64,000 nt of DNA from Streptomyces sp. M41(2017) (GTDB lineage: Bacteria; Actinomycetota; Actinomycetes; Streptomycetales; Streptomycetaceae), in NCBI RefSeq assembly GCF_002078175.1, contig NZ_MWFK01000002.1, forward strand, positions 1,798,001-1,862,000, given 5' to 3'. Positions 25,428 to 33,483 of this stretch are shown here, in pieces; within the stretch, counting starts at the first letter, position 1; every line of letters begins with the position of its first letter. The notes beneath the pieces were generated by a model, which saw only the letters and a program-made list of their open reading frames with translations, made no database searches and was not told the DNA's origin. The translations under genes were made by a program, and so were the position numbers.

Positions 25428-26467
25428 TTGGCACCTTCCTTCACCAGTACGGACTCCGAGGCGGCCCGTTCCACGACGTCGATCTGCAGGCCCTGCTCGC
25501 GGAGGAAGCCGATGGGCACGACGTTCTCCTCGTAGCCGCCGGGCAGTTCGATGCGCATGCGGCCGACCTGGCGTCCCGCGACGGTGTCCATCGCGGCACC
25601 GAGGATCGAGATGTCGATGTTGTAGGTGCGCGAGAGCTGCGAGATGACCGGCCGGGTGGCCGCCTCACCGACGAAGGTGACGTCGATGACGGTGCGGTCG
25701 TCGCCGGACACGTCGCCGCTGACCGGGAAGAGCGCGGAGGCCAGTTCGGAGCCGGGCGTCGCGAGGAGTTCGCTGACGGTGCCGGACTCCACGACGCGGC
25801 CCCGGTCCATCAGCGCGGCCGAGTCGCAGATCGACTTGACCACGTCCATCTCGTGCGTGATCAGCAGGACGGTCAGGCCCAGCTGGCGGTTCAGGTCGCG
25901 CAGCAGCTGGAGGATGGAGCGGGTGGTCTCCGGGTCGAGGGCGCTGGTCGCCTCGTCGGAGAGCAGCACCTTGGGGTCGCCGGCCAGGGCGCGGGCGATG
26001 CCGACGCGCTGCTTCTGACCGCCGGAGAGCTGCGCCGGGTAGGCCTTGGCCTTGTCGGAGAGGCCGACCAGCTCCAGGAGTTCGAGTGCCTTGGAGGACC
26101 GCCGCCTGCCCGAGACGCCGAGGATCTCCAGCGGCAGCTCGACGTTGTCCTGGACCGTGCGCGAAGACAGCAGGTTGAAGTGCTGGAAGACCATGCCGAT
26201 CCGGCTGCGCGCCTGGCGGAGCTCGCGGCCCGCGCGCGGGCCGCGCCCGGCGAGCGCCGTGAGGTCCTGTCCGGCGACGGTGACCGTGCCGGCGGTGGGG
26301 CGCTCCAGCAGGTTGACGCAGCGGATGAGGGAGGACTTGCCGGCGCCGGACTGACCGATGACGCCGTACACCTCGCCTTCGCGGACATGCAGATCGACGC
26401 CGTCGAGGGCGGTCACTTCACGGCCGCGCGAGCGGTAGACCTTGGTGAGGCCCGTTGTCGTGATCAC
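25424..26467 (-). CDS. metN: Methionine ABC transporter ATPase MetN
   Basis: The 347-residue ATPase has Walker A GQSGAGKSS, signature LSGGQKQRVGIARAL, Walker B VLLSDEAT and the switch His in LLITHEMD. The C-terminal about 90 residues form the NIL regulatory domain, which in MetN proteins binds methionine and causes trans-inhibition. The GTG start (MITTTGLTKVYRS) begins the conserved fold; the upstream in-frame sequence is Pro-rich and unlikely. The 5' region carries a Cys/Met-rich leader ORF and a hairpin (separate entries), suggesting control by sulfur amino-acid supply. Confidence 0.94.
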   Translation of the reverse strand: MITTTGLTKVYRSRGREVTALDGVDLHVREGEVYGVIGQSGAGKSSLIRCVNLLERPTAGTVTVAGQDLTALAGRGPRAGRELRQARSRIGMVFQHFNLLSSRTVQDNVELPLEILGVSGRRRSSKALELLELVGLSDKAKAYPAQLSGGQKQRVGIARALAGDPKVLLSDEATSALDPETTRSILQLLRDLNRQLGLTVLLITHEMDVVKSICDSAALMDRGRVVESGTVSELLATPGSELASALFPVSGDVSGDDRTVIDVTFVGEAATRPVISQLSRTYNIDISILGAAMDTVAGRQVGRMRIELPGGYEENVVPIGFLREQGLQIDVVERAASESVLVKEGAK

Positions 26468-26631
26468 TGGGGGGATTCCGTCACTGTCGAGTGCGGGCGT
26501 GGGTGTACGCCGGGGCACGGGTGCATGCGGGCGGGAACGCGACACGGATTCTCGCGATGGCGATGAACCGGAGGGAGAACAGGTGCGCGGGGCAACCCGG
26601 TCACGTACGCGGTACGGACACAGGGCGCGGC

Positions 26632-26655
26632 GATCCCGCTTCGGGGCGCGGGATC
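26632..26655 (-). promoter_or_regulatory. Candidate attenuator hairpin in the metNIQ leader
   Basis: A perfect 8-bp stem GATCCCGC/GCGGGATC with an 8-nt loop lies 21 bases after the stop codon of the leader ORF and about 165 bases before metN. Its place between a short Cys/Met-rich ORF and the operon fits an attenuator or a translation-controlled element. Confidence 0.45.
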
Positions 26656-26676
26656 AGGCGGTGGTGCGGGGGCCCT

Positions 26677-26763
26677 CTAGAAGGCGCACATTCGACACAT
26701 ACAGCGAGCACCGGGCGTCATGGTCGCCTCGGTCGCAAGGATGCGGCTGCTCGTCGTGGTCAT
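26677..26763 (-). CDS. Putative Cys/Met-rich leader peptide upstream of metNIQ
   Basis: This is a 28-codon ORF read ATG to TAG, ending GARCMCRMCAF: three Cys and two Met in the last eight residues. An internal ATG would give a 14-residue version (MTPGARCMCRMCAF), preceded by CCGAGG. No strong ribosome site precedes the outer ATG. Such codon clustering just before a stop is the hallmark of leader peptides that sense charged tRNA. It sits between the HAD gene terminator and metN and is followed by a hairpin. I have no proof of translation. Confidence 0.5.
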   Translation of the reverse strand: MTTTSSRILATEATMTPGARCMCRMCAF

Positions 26764-26798
26764 GGGATGAAGTAAAGCAGACGCCAAGCGGGGAGCCG

Positions 26799-26829
26799 CC
26801 ACCGCTGTCCGTATAGCGGACAGCGGTGG
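26799..26829 (-). terminator. Terminator of the HAD phosphatase gene
   Basis: A perfect 13-bp stem (CCACCGCTGTCCG and its complement) with a 5-base loop lies seven bases beyond the HAD stop codon. It insulates the metNIQ leader from upstream transcription. Confidence 0.85.
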
Positions 26830-26836
26830 ACACGGT

Positions 26837-27484
26837 TCAGTCCCGGGCGGAGAGCTCCACGCCCCCGTCGGTGACCAGGACCGACAGGGCGGAGAGGTCC
26901 TCGACGACGTGGTCGGCGTCCAGCTCGTGGGCCTGGTGCGTTGTGGCCAACGCCACGGTGGTCATCCCTGCGGCGCGGCCCGACTGGAGGCCGGCCGGGG
27001 CGTCCTCGAAGACGACGCAGCGGGCCGGGTCGACGCCGAGCCGGCGGGCGGCGAGCAGGTAGGGCTCCGGGTCGGGCTTGCCGCGGGTGATGTCGTCGGC
27101 GGCGATCAGCGTCTTGGGGAGGATGCCGACCTCGGCGAGCCGGGCCTCGGCGAGCCGGCGGGTCGCCGAGGTGACGACGGCCCAGCGCTCGGCGGGCAGG
27201 GCGGCGAGCAGCGCGAGGGTGCCGGGCAGCGGGACGACCCCGCCCGCGACGTCCTCGATCTCCAGTTGCTCGACCCTGGCGAGGGCCTCGGGTGCGGTCT
27301 CGGGGGGCAGCAGGTCGGCGACGATCTCGGCGGCGGGGCGGCCGTGCAGTTCGATGCGGGCGAAGTCCTCGGCGGTGATGCCGTACTCCTGCGCCCAGCG
27401 GGTCCAGCAGCGGTTCACCGAGTCCAGGGACGAGACGAGGGTGCCGTCGTTGTCGAACAGGAGGGCCTCAGCGTGGATCTTCAT
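26837..27484 (-). CDS. HAD-superfamily phosphatase
   Basis: The 215-residue protein has HAD motif I (LLFDNDGTLVSS), motif II threonine/serine region (WAVVTSATRRLAEARL), motif III lysine (ITRGKPDPEPYL) and motif IV (CVVFEDAPAGLQSGRAAGM). Both nucleophile aspartates are present and the small helical cap makes it subfamily I, like sugar-phosphate phosphatases of the DOG1/beta-phosphoglucomutase group. The substrate is unknown. One oddity is DNDGT where DxDGT usually has Leu, Met or Met-like residues. The ATG follows GGGTCGAGGGC. Confidence 0.9.
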   Translation of the reverse strand: MKIHAEALLFDNDGTLVSSLDSVNRCWTRWAQEYGITAEDFARIELHGRPAAEIVADLLPPETAPEALARVEQLEIEDVAGGVVPLPGTLALLAALPAERWAVVTSATRRLAEARLAEVGILPKTLIAADDITRGKPDPEPYLLAARRLGVDPARCVVFEDAPAGLQSGRAAGMTTVALATTHQAHELDADHVVEDLSALSVLVTDGGVELSARD

Positions 27485-27553
27485 GCCCTCGACCCTACGG
27501 GCCACCCCGGGGGCGAGCGCATCGGGCCTTTTGGCCCGTAATAGGGTCGCGGC

Positions 27554-27913
27554 ATGCTTGATGCCCTGACGGTCGCGACGGCCGTCGCCGCGCTCGCGCT
27601 CGCCGCCTGGTGCGGCTGGGCCGCCTACCGTGATCAGCCGACGAAGGACTGGCACTTCATCGGCATGGCCGTGGTGTCGCTGCTCGCCGCGGTCCAGCTG
27701 GTGGTCGGCGTGGTCCAGCTGGCGCGCGGCGAGAAGCCGGAGCAGGGCACGACGATCTTCGTGGCGTATCTGCTCGGCGCCTTCGCGTGCGTCCCGGCCG
27801 TGGCGTTCATGTCGCTGGCGGAGCGGACTCGCTGGGGTTCGGTCACGGTGGCGGCGGGCGGCATCGTCCTCGCCGTGCTCGAGGTGCGGCTCTACGACAT
27901 CTGGGGAGGCTGA
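27554..27913 (+). CDS. Small polytopic membrane protein
   Basis: The 119-residue protein has four hydrophobic segments (LTVATAVAALALAAWCGWAA; IGMAVVSLLAAVQLVVGVVQL; IFVAYLLGAFACVPAVAFM; VTVAAGGIVLAVLEVRLYDIW) separated by short charged loops. No catalytic motif is visible. It starts with ATG and is followed after two bases by another membrane protein, so the pair likely forms an operon and perhaps a complex. Function unknown; conserved Streptomyces hypothetical by appearance. Confidence 0.8.
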   Translation: MLDALTVATAVAALALAAWCGWAAYRDQPTKDWHFIGMAVVSLLAAVQLVVGVVQLARGEKPEQGTTIFVAYLLGAFACVPAVAFMSLAERTRWGSVTVAAGGIVLAVLEVRLYDIWGG

Positions 27914-27914
27914 G

Positions 27915-28391
27915 ATGACGGCCACGGAGGAGAACACGAGCGTGCCTCGGGACGGGCGGGACGACACGGTGGGCGGGGAGCCCGCGGCCACCGGGCGCAC
28001 CCGGCTGATCAGCGGCCCGGGCATGCTGCTGGTCTGGCTGTACGGGGTGATGGTGGTCGGCGCGGTCTCGCGGTCGGCCGTACAGATCTCCACGGAGTTC
28101 GACAAGGCTCCGCTCGCCTACTCGCTGTCCGCGGTCGCCGGTCTCGTCTACGGCTTCATCACGTACTCGCTCGTGCGGGGCGGGGAGACGGCGCGCAGGG
28201 CGGCGCTGGTGTGCTGCGCCGCCGAGCTCGCGGGCGTGCTGGTCGTCGGGACCTGGACGCTGGTGGAGCCGTCGGCCTTCCCCGACGCCACGGTGTGGTC
28301 GGACTACGGCATGGGCTATCTCTTCATCCCGGTCCTGCTGCCGCTGTCGGCGATGTACTGGCTGCGCACCGCGCGTACCACCGCCCGATAG
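27915..28391 (+). CDS. Polytopic membrane protein, partner of the upstream gene
   Basis: The 158-residue protein has a polar, acidic N-terminus of about 35 residues, then four hydrophobic segments (MLLVWLYGVMVVGAV; LAYSLSAVAGLVYGFITYSL; AALVCCAAELAGVLVVGTWTL; YLFIPVLLPLSAMYWL). The ATG lies directly after the upstream stop and overlaps its GGGGAGG ribosome site, so the two are translationally linked. No enzyme motif is visible. It may function with the 119-residue protein, but this is inference from spacing alone. Confidence 0.8.
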   Translation: MTATEENTSVPRDGRDDTVGGEPAATGRTRLISGPGMLLVWLYGVMVVGAVSRSAVQISTEFDKAPLAYSLSAVAGLVYGFITYSLVRGGETARRAALVCCAAELAGVLVVGTWTLVEPSAFPDATVWSDYGMGYLFIPVLLPLSAMYWLRTARTTAR

Positions 28392-28455
28392 CGACCGCTG
28401 CGGCCGCCGGACCGCTCCCGCCTCTCGGCGGGGTGCCGGCCGACGGCCGGGGCCG

Positions 28456-28959
28456 TCAGGCGCTGGTGGCGTACGCGGCGGTGTCGGCGCCCTTGGCGAG
28501 GGTCACCAGGGTCAGCCGATCGTCGACCTGCTCCCGGGAGACGGGCGCGTAGCCGTGCTTGCGGTACAGGCGCAGGTTGTGCTCGCTGCGGTGGCCGGTG
28601 AAGAGCTGGAAGGACGTGGCCGCGCCGTCCGCGCCCAGCCGGGTCTCGATCGCGGCGAGCAGCCGTCCGCCGAGGCCGTGCCGCTGCATGCGCGGGTGCA
28701 CGATGAGCTTGTTGATCCGGGCCGTCCCGTCGGCGTCGACGGCGCCCCGCACGGAGGCCACCACCTCGTCGCCGAGCCGGGCCACCAGGACCGTGCCGCC
28801 CGCGAGTTCCGCCCTGAGGGAGTCGAGCGGCTGGGTGAGCGGCTCGATGCCGTAGTCGCCGTACAGCTCGGCCTCGCTCTGGTAGCAGAGGTACTGCAGC
28901 TTCAGGATCTGTTCTGCGTCCTGCTCGGTCGCCGCCGAGATGGTCACGCTCATGCCCAT
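28456..28959 (-). CDS. GNAT N-acetyltransferase
   Basis: The 167-residue protein has the GNAT fold: ISAATEQDAEQILKLQYLCYQSEAELYGDYGI at the N-terminus, the acetyl-CoA loop KLIVHPRMQRHGLGGRLLAAIE, and the C-terminal FTGHRSEHNLRLYRKHGYAPVSR. This pattern resembles small-molecule acetyltransferases; the substrate is unknown. ATGs six bases apart make the start ambiguous; I chose the outer one, about nine bases after GGAGG. It converges on the two membrane-protein genes. Confidence 0.85.
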   Translation of the reverse strand: MGMSVTISAATEQDAEQILKLQYLCYQSEAELYGDYGIEPLTQPLDSLRAELAGGTVLVARLGDEVVASVRGAVDADGTARINKLIVHPRMQRHGLGGRLLAAIETRLGADGAATSFQLFTGHRSEHNLRLYRKHGYAPVSREQVDDRLTLVTLAKGADTAAYATSA

Positions 28960-29016
28960 GTGTGCATGCCTCCCGCTCACCTGTTCACCGGTCGTCCCCC
29001 ACTCCTATCCCCGTCG

Positions 29017-29520
29017 TCAGTGGGCCGCAACCTCCACCGCGAGCAATCGCCGCAGACATCCCAGGCATCTGGAACGTTCCGGACCCAGACTGCCCTGTGA
29101 GATACCCAACTCGCCTGCGATCTCCCGGTACGTGAGGTCTTCCGGGGAGAGCAGCGCGGCCATCAGGCCACGGCACCGGCGGGGCAGCCGGCGCACGGCC
29201 GCGTGCAGTTCGCGGCGCCGGTCGGCGGTCATCGCCTGCTGTTCGGGGCCGTGCCGCCGGTCGTCCGCGGGTTCGACGGCGTACGGCTGCTCGGCGCGTG
29301 CCGTACGGCGGCTGCGGCGGGCCTCGGAGCGCACCGCGCGGCGCAGCCATCCCGGCGGGTCGGCGGGCGGGCCCGCGGTGTCCAGCCGCTCCAGGAGGCG
29401 GAGCCAGACGGCCTGTTCCAGATCGTTCTGCTCGGTGCCGGACGCGTGGGCCTCGGCCGACGCCTCGGCGGCGAGCAGCGGCCGGAGCGCGGAAACCATC
29501 TCGTGGGTCATGTGCGGCAC
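29017..29520 (-). CDS. Short sigma-70-family (ECF-like) factor
   Basis: The 167-residue protein has sigma region 2-like sequence (EQNDLEQAVWLRLLERLDTAG, then GWLRRAVRSEARR) and region 4 with a helix-turn-helix (YREIAGELGISQGSLGPERSRCLGCLRRLL). The C-terminal recognition helix contains a CLGC pair, unusual for ECF factors and compatible with redox or metal sensing, which I infer only from spacing. No anti-sigma gene adjoins it. The GTG start MPHMTHEM is weakly supported; an ATG three codons later is possible. Confidence 0.8.
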   Translation of the reverse strand: MPHMTHEMVSALRPLLAAEASAEAHASGTEQNDLEQAVWLRLLERLDTAGPPADPPGWLRRAVRSEARRSRRTARAEQPYAVEPADDRRHGPEQQAMTADRRRELHAAVRRLPRRCRGLMAALLSPEDLTYREIAGELGISQGSLGPERSRCLGCLRRLLAVEVAAH

Positions 29521-29561
29521 GACGCGGCCGCCCCGGCAGGAGGTTGCCGGGACGGCCGGTT

Positions 29562-29581
29562 GTCACCCCATCCGGGGTGAC
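29562..29581 (-). terminator. Hairpin between glpQ1 and the sigma-like gene
   Basis: The 8-bp arms GTCACCCC/GGGGTGAC flank an ATCC loop, 55 bases past the phosphodiesterase stop codon and just upstream of the sigma-like gene. It is probably a terminator but could be an operator dyad. Confidence 0.4.
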
Positions 29582-29636
29582 GCGGGCGCCGGTTGACGGT
29601 CCGGCGTACGGTGCGGTGTGCCTGCGGGCCGGCGGT

Positions 29637-30800
29637 TCAGCGGGCGAGGAAGTCCGCGCGGGCCAGCAGCGCCGTGTCGGCGTTGTCGGAGAAGACGCCG
29701 TCGATGCCCGTCTCGAAGTACGCCTTGAACGCGCCGAAGGCGTCCCCGTACGCGGTCGGGTCCGTGCCCTTGCGGAAGTCGGCCGGCAGGAAGGGGTTCT
29801 CGTTGCGCATGGTGTAGGGGTGCAGGACGAGACCCGCGTGGTGCGCGTCGGCGACGAGCGTGGTCGGCGTGGTGAGGTTGCCGGCCGCGTCCTTGGGAAT
29901 GACGAGGTCGAGCGTGGGGCCGATGCCCTGGGCGAACGAGGCGATCCACTTCAGGCCCTGGGGCGTGACCAGGTCGGCGACGGTGCGCGGGTCTCCCGTC
30001 GCGACGAAGTCCCAGGGGCGGGTGTCCGCGCCCGAGAGCAGTACGGCGAGCGGGTTGCCGACGAGCTTGTTCAGTCGCTGGATGCTGGTCGGCTCGAAGG
30101 ACTGCAGGATGACCGGCGAGTCCTTCTTGTCCTTTCCGTACCTGCGCAGGAGCTTGGCCACGCGCTCCTCCAGGCCGAGGCCGAGCGCCCGGAAGTAGGT
30201 GGGGTGCTTGGTCTCGGGGTAGATCCAGACCTGCTTGCCGCGCTTGCGGGTCTGCTCGTCCTGCCAGCGGAGCACCTCCTCGAAGGTGGGGATCTCCCAG
30301 CGCCCGTTGTAGAGGGTGTTGTGCGGACGGTTGGCGGGGATGCGCTCGACGGCCCGCAGCGTCTTCAGCTCGGCGAGGGTGAAGTCCTCGGTGAACCAGC
30401 CGGTGGTGGGGATGCCGTCCAGGGTCTTGGTCGTTCTGCGCGCGGCGAACTCGGGGTGCGCGGCGACGTCGGTGGTCCCGCCGATCTCCGGTTCGTGGCG
30501 GCAGACGAGGTGACCGTCCTTGGTCGGGACGAGGTCACCCGCCTCGACGACGTCGGCGCCGAGGTCCAGGGCGAGCTGGTACGAGCCGAAGGTGTGCTCC
30601 GGCCGGTAGCCGCTGGCGCCGCGATGTCCGATGATCGTCGGCTTGGGCAGGCTCCGGTAGCCGCCGCCCCCGTGGCGCTCGCCGGCGCTCGCGGCGCCGG
30701 GCAGTCCGAGGACCGCTCCCCCGGCGCCGAGCACCGCCGCCCCGAGCAGCGTCCGCCGCGCCGTGCCCCGCTCCTGACCGTTCGACTCCTGCACTCCCAT
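29637..30800 (-). CDS. glpQ1: Tat-exported glycerophosphodiester phosphodiesterase
   Basis: The 387-residue enzyme starts with a twin-arginine signal (ARRTLLGAAVLGAGGAVLGLPGAASA). The GDPD fold begins IIGHRGASGYRPEHTFGSYQLAL and includes the active-site residues EAGDLVPTKDGHLVCRHEPE, where the usual E-x-D appears as EAGD. It hydrolyses glycerophosphodiesters to glycerol-3-phosphate and the alcohol outside the cell, a phosphate- and glycerol-scavenging role. In S. coelicolor the gene in this neighbourhood is glpQ1, PhoP-controlled from memory. The ATG follows GCGGGAGGAACGC, a strong ribosome site. Confidence 0.9.
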   Translation of the reverse strand: MGVQESNGQERGTARRTLLGAAVLGAGGAVLGLPGAASAGERHGGGGYRSLPKPTIIGHRGASGYRPEHTFGSYQLALDLGADVVEAGDLVPTKDGHLVCRHEPEIGGTTDVAAHPEFAARRTTKTLDGIPTTGWFTEDFTLAELKTLRAVERIPANRPHNTLYNGRWEIPTFEEVLRWQDEQTRKRGKQVWIYPETKHPTYFRALGLGLEERVAKLLRRYGKDKKDSPVILQSFEPTSIQRLNKLVGNPLAVLLSGADTRPWDFVATGDPRTVADLVTPQGLKWIASFAQGIGPTLDLVIPKDAAGNLTTPTTLVADAHHAGLVLHPYTMRNENPFLPADFRKGTDPTAYGDAFGAFKAYFETGIDGVFSDNADTALLARADFLAR

Positions 30801-31208
30801 GAGCGTTCCTCCCGCCGTAGGTGCCCTGCCTGTCGAGCGGGACGATCGTAGGTGTCCCCGTGTGACGGGAGGGAGGCCTGCGGCGGAACAGTCGATGACT
30901 CCGGGCGGGTGCCCGGGATACGGAACCTGACGGTCCGTCCGCTTCGGTCCGGGGCGGCGGGGTACCCGGGGGGCAGCGGCGAGTGGGCGGCGAACCTTGG
31001 CGGGGTCACCCGTTCGCCGGTGCGGCGCGCGATGTCCGTCACATCGTGTCGCCCCGATGTCGGCCGCCCACAGGCGTGCCACCGCAGGTAAACGTGCGTC
31101 AACACCGCGTATCCGGTCGGTGAACCCGATGTGCAATCACCCGGGAACCGCGAGTATCGTCCTCACCTGCACAGACTCCATACCGATCCCTTGACACCGG
31201 AGGGCCTG
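30801..31208. other. Divergent promoter region glpQ1 / acyltransferase
   Basis: These 408 bases separate two divergent genes. I see no supported gene. One GTTCACC-like element (minus strand, about 31116-31122) could be part of a PHO box, but only a single unit is evident where PhoP normally needs tandem 11-bp repeats, so I do not call an operator. Confidence 0.4.
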
Positions 31209-31880
31209 TTGTCCCGCTTCGCGCTCATCAAGGCAGCGCTCGGACCGATCATGCGCCTGATGTTCCGTCCTCGGGTGGAGGGCGTGGAGCACATTCCGGG
31301 CGACGGTCCGGTGATCCTGGCCGGCAATCACCTCACGTTCATCGACTCGATGATCCTTCCGCTGGTCTGCGACCGGCAGGTGCTGTTCATCGGCAAGGAC
31401 GAGTACGTCACGGGCAAGGGCTTCAAGGGCCGGCTGATGGCGTGGTTCTTCACCGGCGTCGGCATGATCCCGGTGGACCGCGACGGCGCCAACGGCGGTG
31501 TCGCGGCGCTGATGACCGGCCGCCGCATCCTGGAGGAGGGCAAGGTCTTCGGCATCTACCCCGAGGGCACCCGCTCCCCCGACGGCCGGCTGTACCGCGG
31601 CCGCACCGGCATCGCCCGCCTCACCCTGATGACCGGGGCCCCGGTCGTGCCGTTCGCGATGATCGGCACCGACAAGCTCCAGCCGGGCGGCGCGGGCATC
31701 CCGCGCCCGGGCAAGGTCACCGTCCGCTTCGGCCCCGCCATGGAGTTCTCCCGGTACGAGGGCATGGACCGCGACCGGTACGTGCTGCGCGCCGTGACCG
31801 ACTCGGTGATGACCGAGGTCATGCGGCTGTCCGGCCAGGAGTACGTGGACATGTACGCGACGAAGGCGAAGGCCGCGTAG
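31209..31880 (+). CDS. PlsC-type 1-acyl-sn-glycerol-3-phosphate acyltransferase
   Basis: The 223-residue protein has the acyltransferase block I HxxxxD (ILAGNHLTFIDSMIL) and block III (FGIYPEGTRSPDGRLYRGRTGIARL) of PlsC proteins, with the VPFAMIGTDKLQPGG region after it. It would transfer an acyl chain to lysophosphatidate at the membrane. The TTG start was chosen because GGAGGG lies a few bases upstream and the resulting length equals that of close relatives. It ends before a 26-bp hairpin shared with the convergent pqrB gene. Confidence 0.88.
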   Translation: MSRFALIKAALGPIMRLMFRPRVEGVEHIPGDGPVILAGNHLTFIDSMILPLVCDRQVLFIGKDEYVTGKGFKGRLMAWFFTGVGMIPVDRDGANGGVAALMTGRRILEEGKVFGIYPEGTRSPDGRLYRGRTGIARLTLMTGAPVVPFAMIGTDKLQPGGAGIPRPGKVTVRFGPAMEFSRYEGMDRDRYVLRAVTDSVMTEVMRLSGQEYVDMYATKAKAA

Positions 31881-31898
31881 GGCTTCGCCCGCACGACA

Positions 31899-31956
31899 CG
31901 CGAAACGGGGTGGGCCCCGACCGGGGGATACCGGTCGGGGCCCACCCCGTTTCGCG
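31899..31956. terminator. 26-bp bidirectional terminator
   Basis: Two perfect 26-nt arms (left arm begins CGCGAAACGGGGTGGG) flank a 6-base loop between the convergent acyltransferase and pqrB genes, within 20 bases of both stop codons. It is among the strongest hairpins in the window. Confidence 0.9.
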
Positions 31957-31965
31957 TTCGCGGTC

Positions 31966-33483
31966 CTAGGCCTCCAGCTTCTGGCCGCGCAGCAGGAACC
32001 AGGCCGCGACCGCGGTGGCGAGCAGCACGACGGCTCCCGCGCCGGACGCCAGGGCCAGCCCGTCCACGAAGGACTCGCGGGCGGCGTTCAGCATCGCCTC
32101 GGCGGCCGGTGCGGGCAGGCTCGCGGCCGCCTCCACCGCTCCGCCCAGGGAGTCGTGCGCCGCGGCGGGGGTGCCCGCCGGGCCGGTGAAGCCGGCGTAG
32201 ACGCCGGTCACGACGGAGCCGAGCAGGGCGATGCCGAGGGCCGCGCCGAGTTCGTACGCCGTCTCGGAGACCGCGGACGCGGCGCCGGCCTGGTCCTTGG
32301 GCACGGTCGACAGGATCACGTCGGCCGTCACCGTGAACGAGAAGCCGGCACCGATGCCGACGACCAGCAGGGCGGCGCCGAGGACCGGGTAGCCCGTCGA
32401 CTGGCCGAGCACGGTGAGCGTGCCGAGCGCGAGGCCCACCGCGGCGAGGCCACCGGAGACGACGACGCGCACGGAGAACCGGCGGGCGTAGCGGCCCGCG
32501 ACCAGACCGGCGGCGACGGCGCCGACCGCGGCCGGGATCTCGGCGAGCCCGGCTTCGAACGGGCCGCGTCCCTGCACGAGTTGCAGGTACTGGGAGAGGA
32601 AGAACACCAGCCCGGACAGGCCGAGGACGGTGAACAGGTCGGCGAGCACGGCACCGGAGAAGCCCCGGTGGCGGAAGAGGCGGACGTCCAGCAGGGGCGC
32701 GGGCAGCGTGAGCTGGCGGCGCACGAACCAGACGAGCGCGGCGACGCCGAGCAGTCCGGTGGCGAACACCGCGCCGCTCGGGCCGTGCGCGGCGGCCTCC
32801 TTCACCGCGTAGACCACGCCGATCACGCCGACGAGGGACAGCGTCACGCTGATCAGGTCCCAGGGCCCGTGGCTGGGGCTCTTCGACTCGGGCAGCAGCT
32901 TGATGCCGACGAGGACGAGGACCACCATCACCGGAAGGTTGATGAGGAAGACCGAGCCCCACCAGAAGTGTTCGAGCAGGAAACCGCCGACCACCGGACC
33001 GACGGCGGTGCCGGCGGAGGCCGTCGCGCCCCAGATGCCGATGGCGAGGCTGCGCTCGCGCGGGTCGTGGAAGATGTTGCGGATCAGGGCGAGGGTGGCG
33101 GGCATCAGGGTCGCGCCCGCGACGCCGAGCAGCGCCCGCGCCAGGATCATCATCTCGGGTGTCGTCGCGTACGCGTTGAGCACGGATATGAGCCCGAACG
33201 CCGTCGCGCCGACGAGCAGCAGCTTCTTGCGGCCGATGCGGTCACCGAGGCTGCCCATCGAGACGAGCAGTCCGGCGATGACGAAGGAGTAGACGTCCCC
33301 GATCCACAGGAGCTGGGTGCCCGAGGGCTTCAGGTCCTCGCTGATGTACGGGGTCGCGAGGCCGAGGACGGTCGCGTCGACGGCCACCAACAGCACGGCG
33401 AGGACGAGGACGGAGAGCGCGAGCCAGCGGCCCGGGCGCTTCTCCACCTCCGCCGCGACGGCCGGCTGCAGGGTGCTGGTCAT
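31966..33483 (-). CDS. pqrB: Drug/paraquat exporter, 14-TM MFS (PqrB-like)
   Basis: The 505-residue protein is a DHA2-type major facilitator with about 14 membrane segments. It shows the family motifs LGDRIGRKKLLLVGA after TM2, LLGVAGATLMPATLALI (TM4) and the antiporter motif C-like GTAVGPVVGGFLLEHFWW (TM5). It would extrude toxic cations or drugs by proton antiport. The upstream, four-base-overlapping TetR gene and the operator at 34031-34088 match the pqrAB paraquat-resistance operon described in S. coelicolor; I assign that name by position and family, not sequence search. It starts at ATG after GAGAGGAACC. Confidence 0.85.
   Translation of the reverse strand: MTSTLQPAVAAEVEKRPGRWLALSVLVLAVLLVAVDATVLGLATPYISEDLKPSGTQLLWIGDVYSFVIAGLLVSMGSLGDRIGRKKLLLVGATAFGLISVLNAYATTPEMMILARALLGVAGATLMPATLALIRNIFHDPRERSLAIGIWGATASAGTAVGPVVGGFLLEHFWWGSVFLINLPVMVVLVLVGIKLLPESKSPSHGPWDLISVTLSLVGVIGVVYAVKEAAAHGPSGAVFATGLLGVAALVWFVRRQLTLPAPLLDVRLFRHRGFSGAVLADLFTVLGLSGLVFFLSQYLQLVQGRGPFEAGLAEIPAAVGAVAAGLVAGRYARRFSVRVVVSGGLAAVGLALGTLTVLGQSTGYPVLGAALLVVGIGAGFSFTVTADVILSTVPKDQAGAASAVSETAYELGAALGIALLGSVVTGVYAGFTGPAGTPAAAHDSLGGAVEAAASLPAPAAEAMLNAARESFVDGLALASGAGAVVLLATAVAAWFLLRGQKLEA

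Noticed and set aside
26468..26676. SAM riboswitch upstream of metN
   Set aside because: The region was considered because metN genes are often SAM-controlled, but I could not assemble the conserved core of SAM-I, II or IV; the leader ORF plus hairpin explains the space better. A covariance-model search could overturn this.
31080..31130. PHO box for PhoP control of glpQ1
   Set aside because: Only one GTTCACC-like unit is visible and PhoP sites need tandem repeats, so I did not call it, although the gene is known to be PhoP-regulated in a relative.
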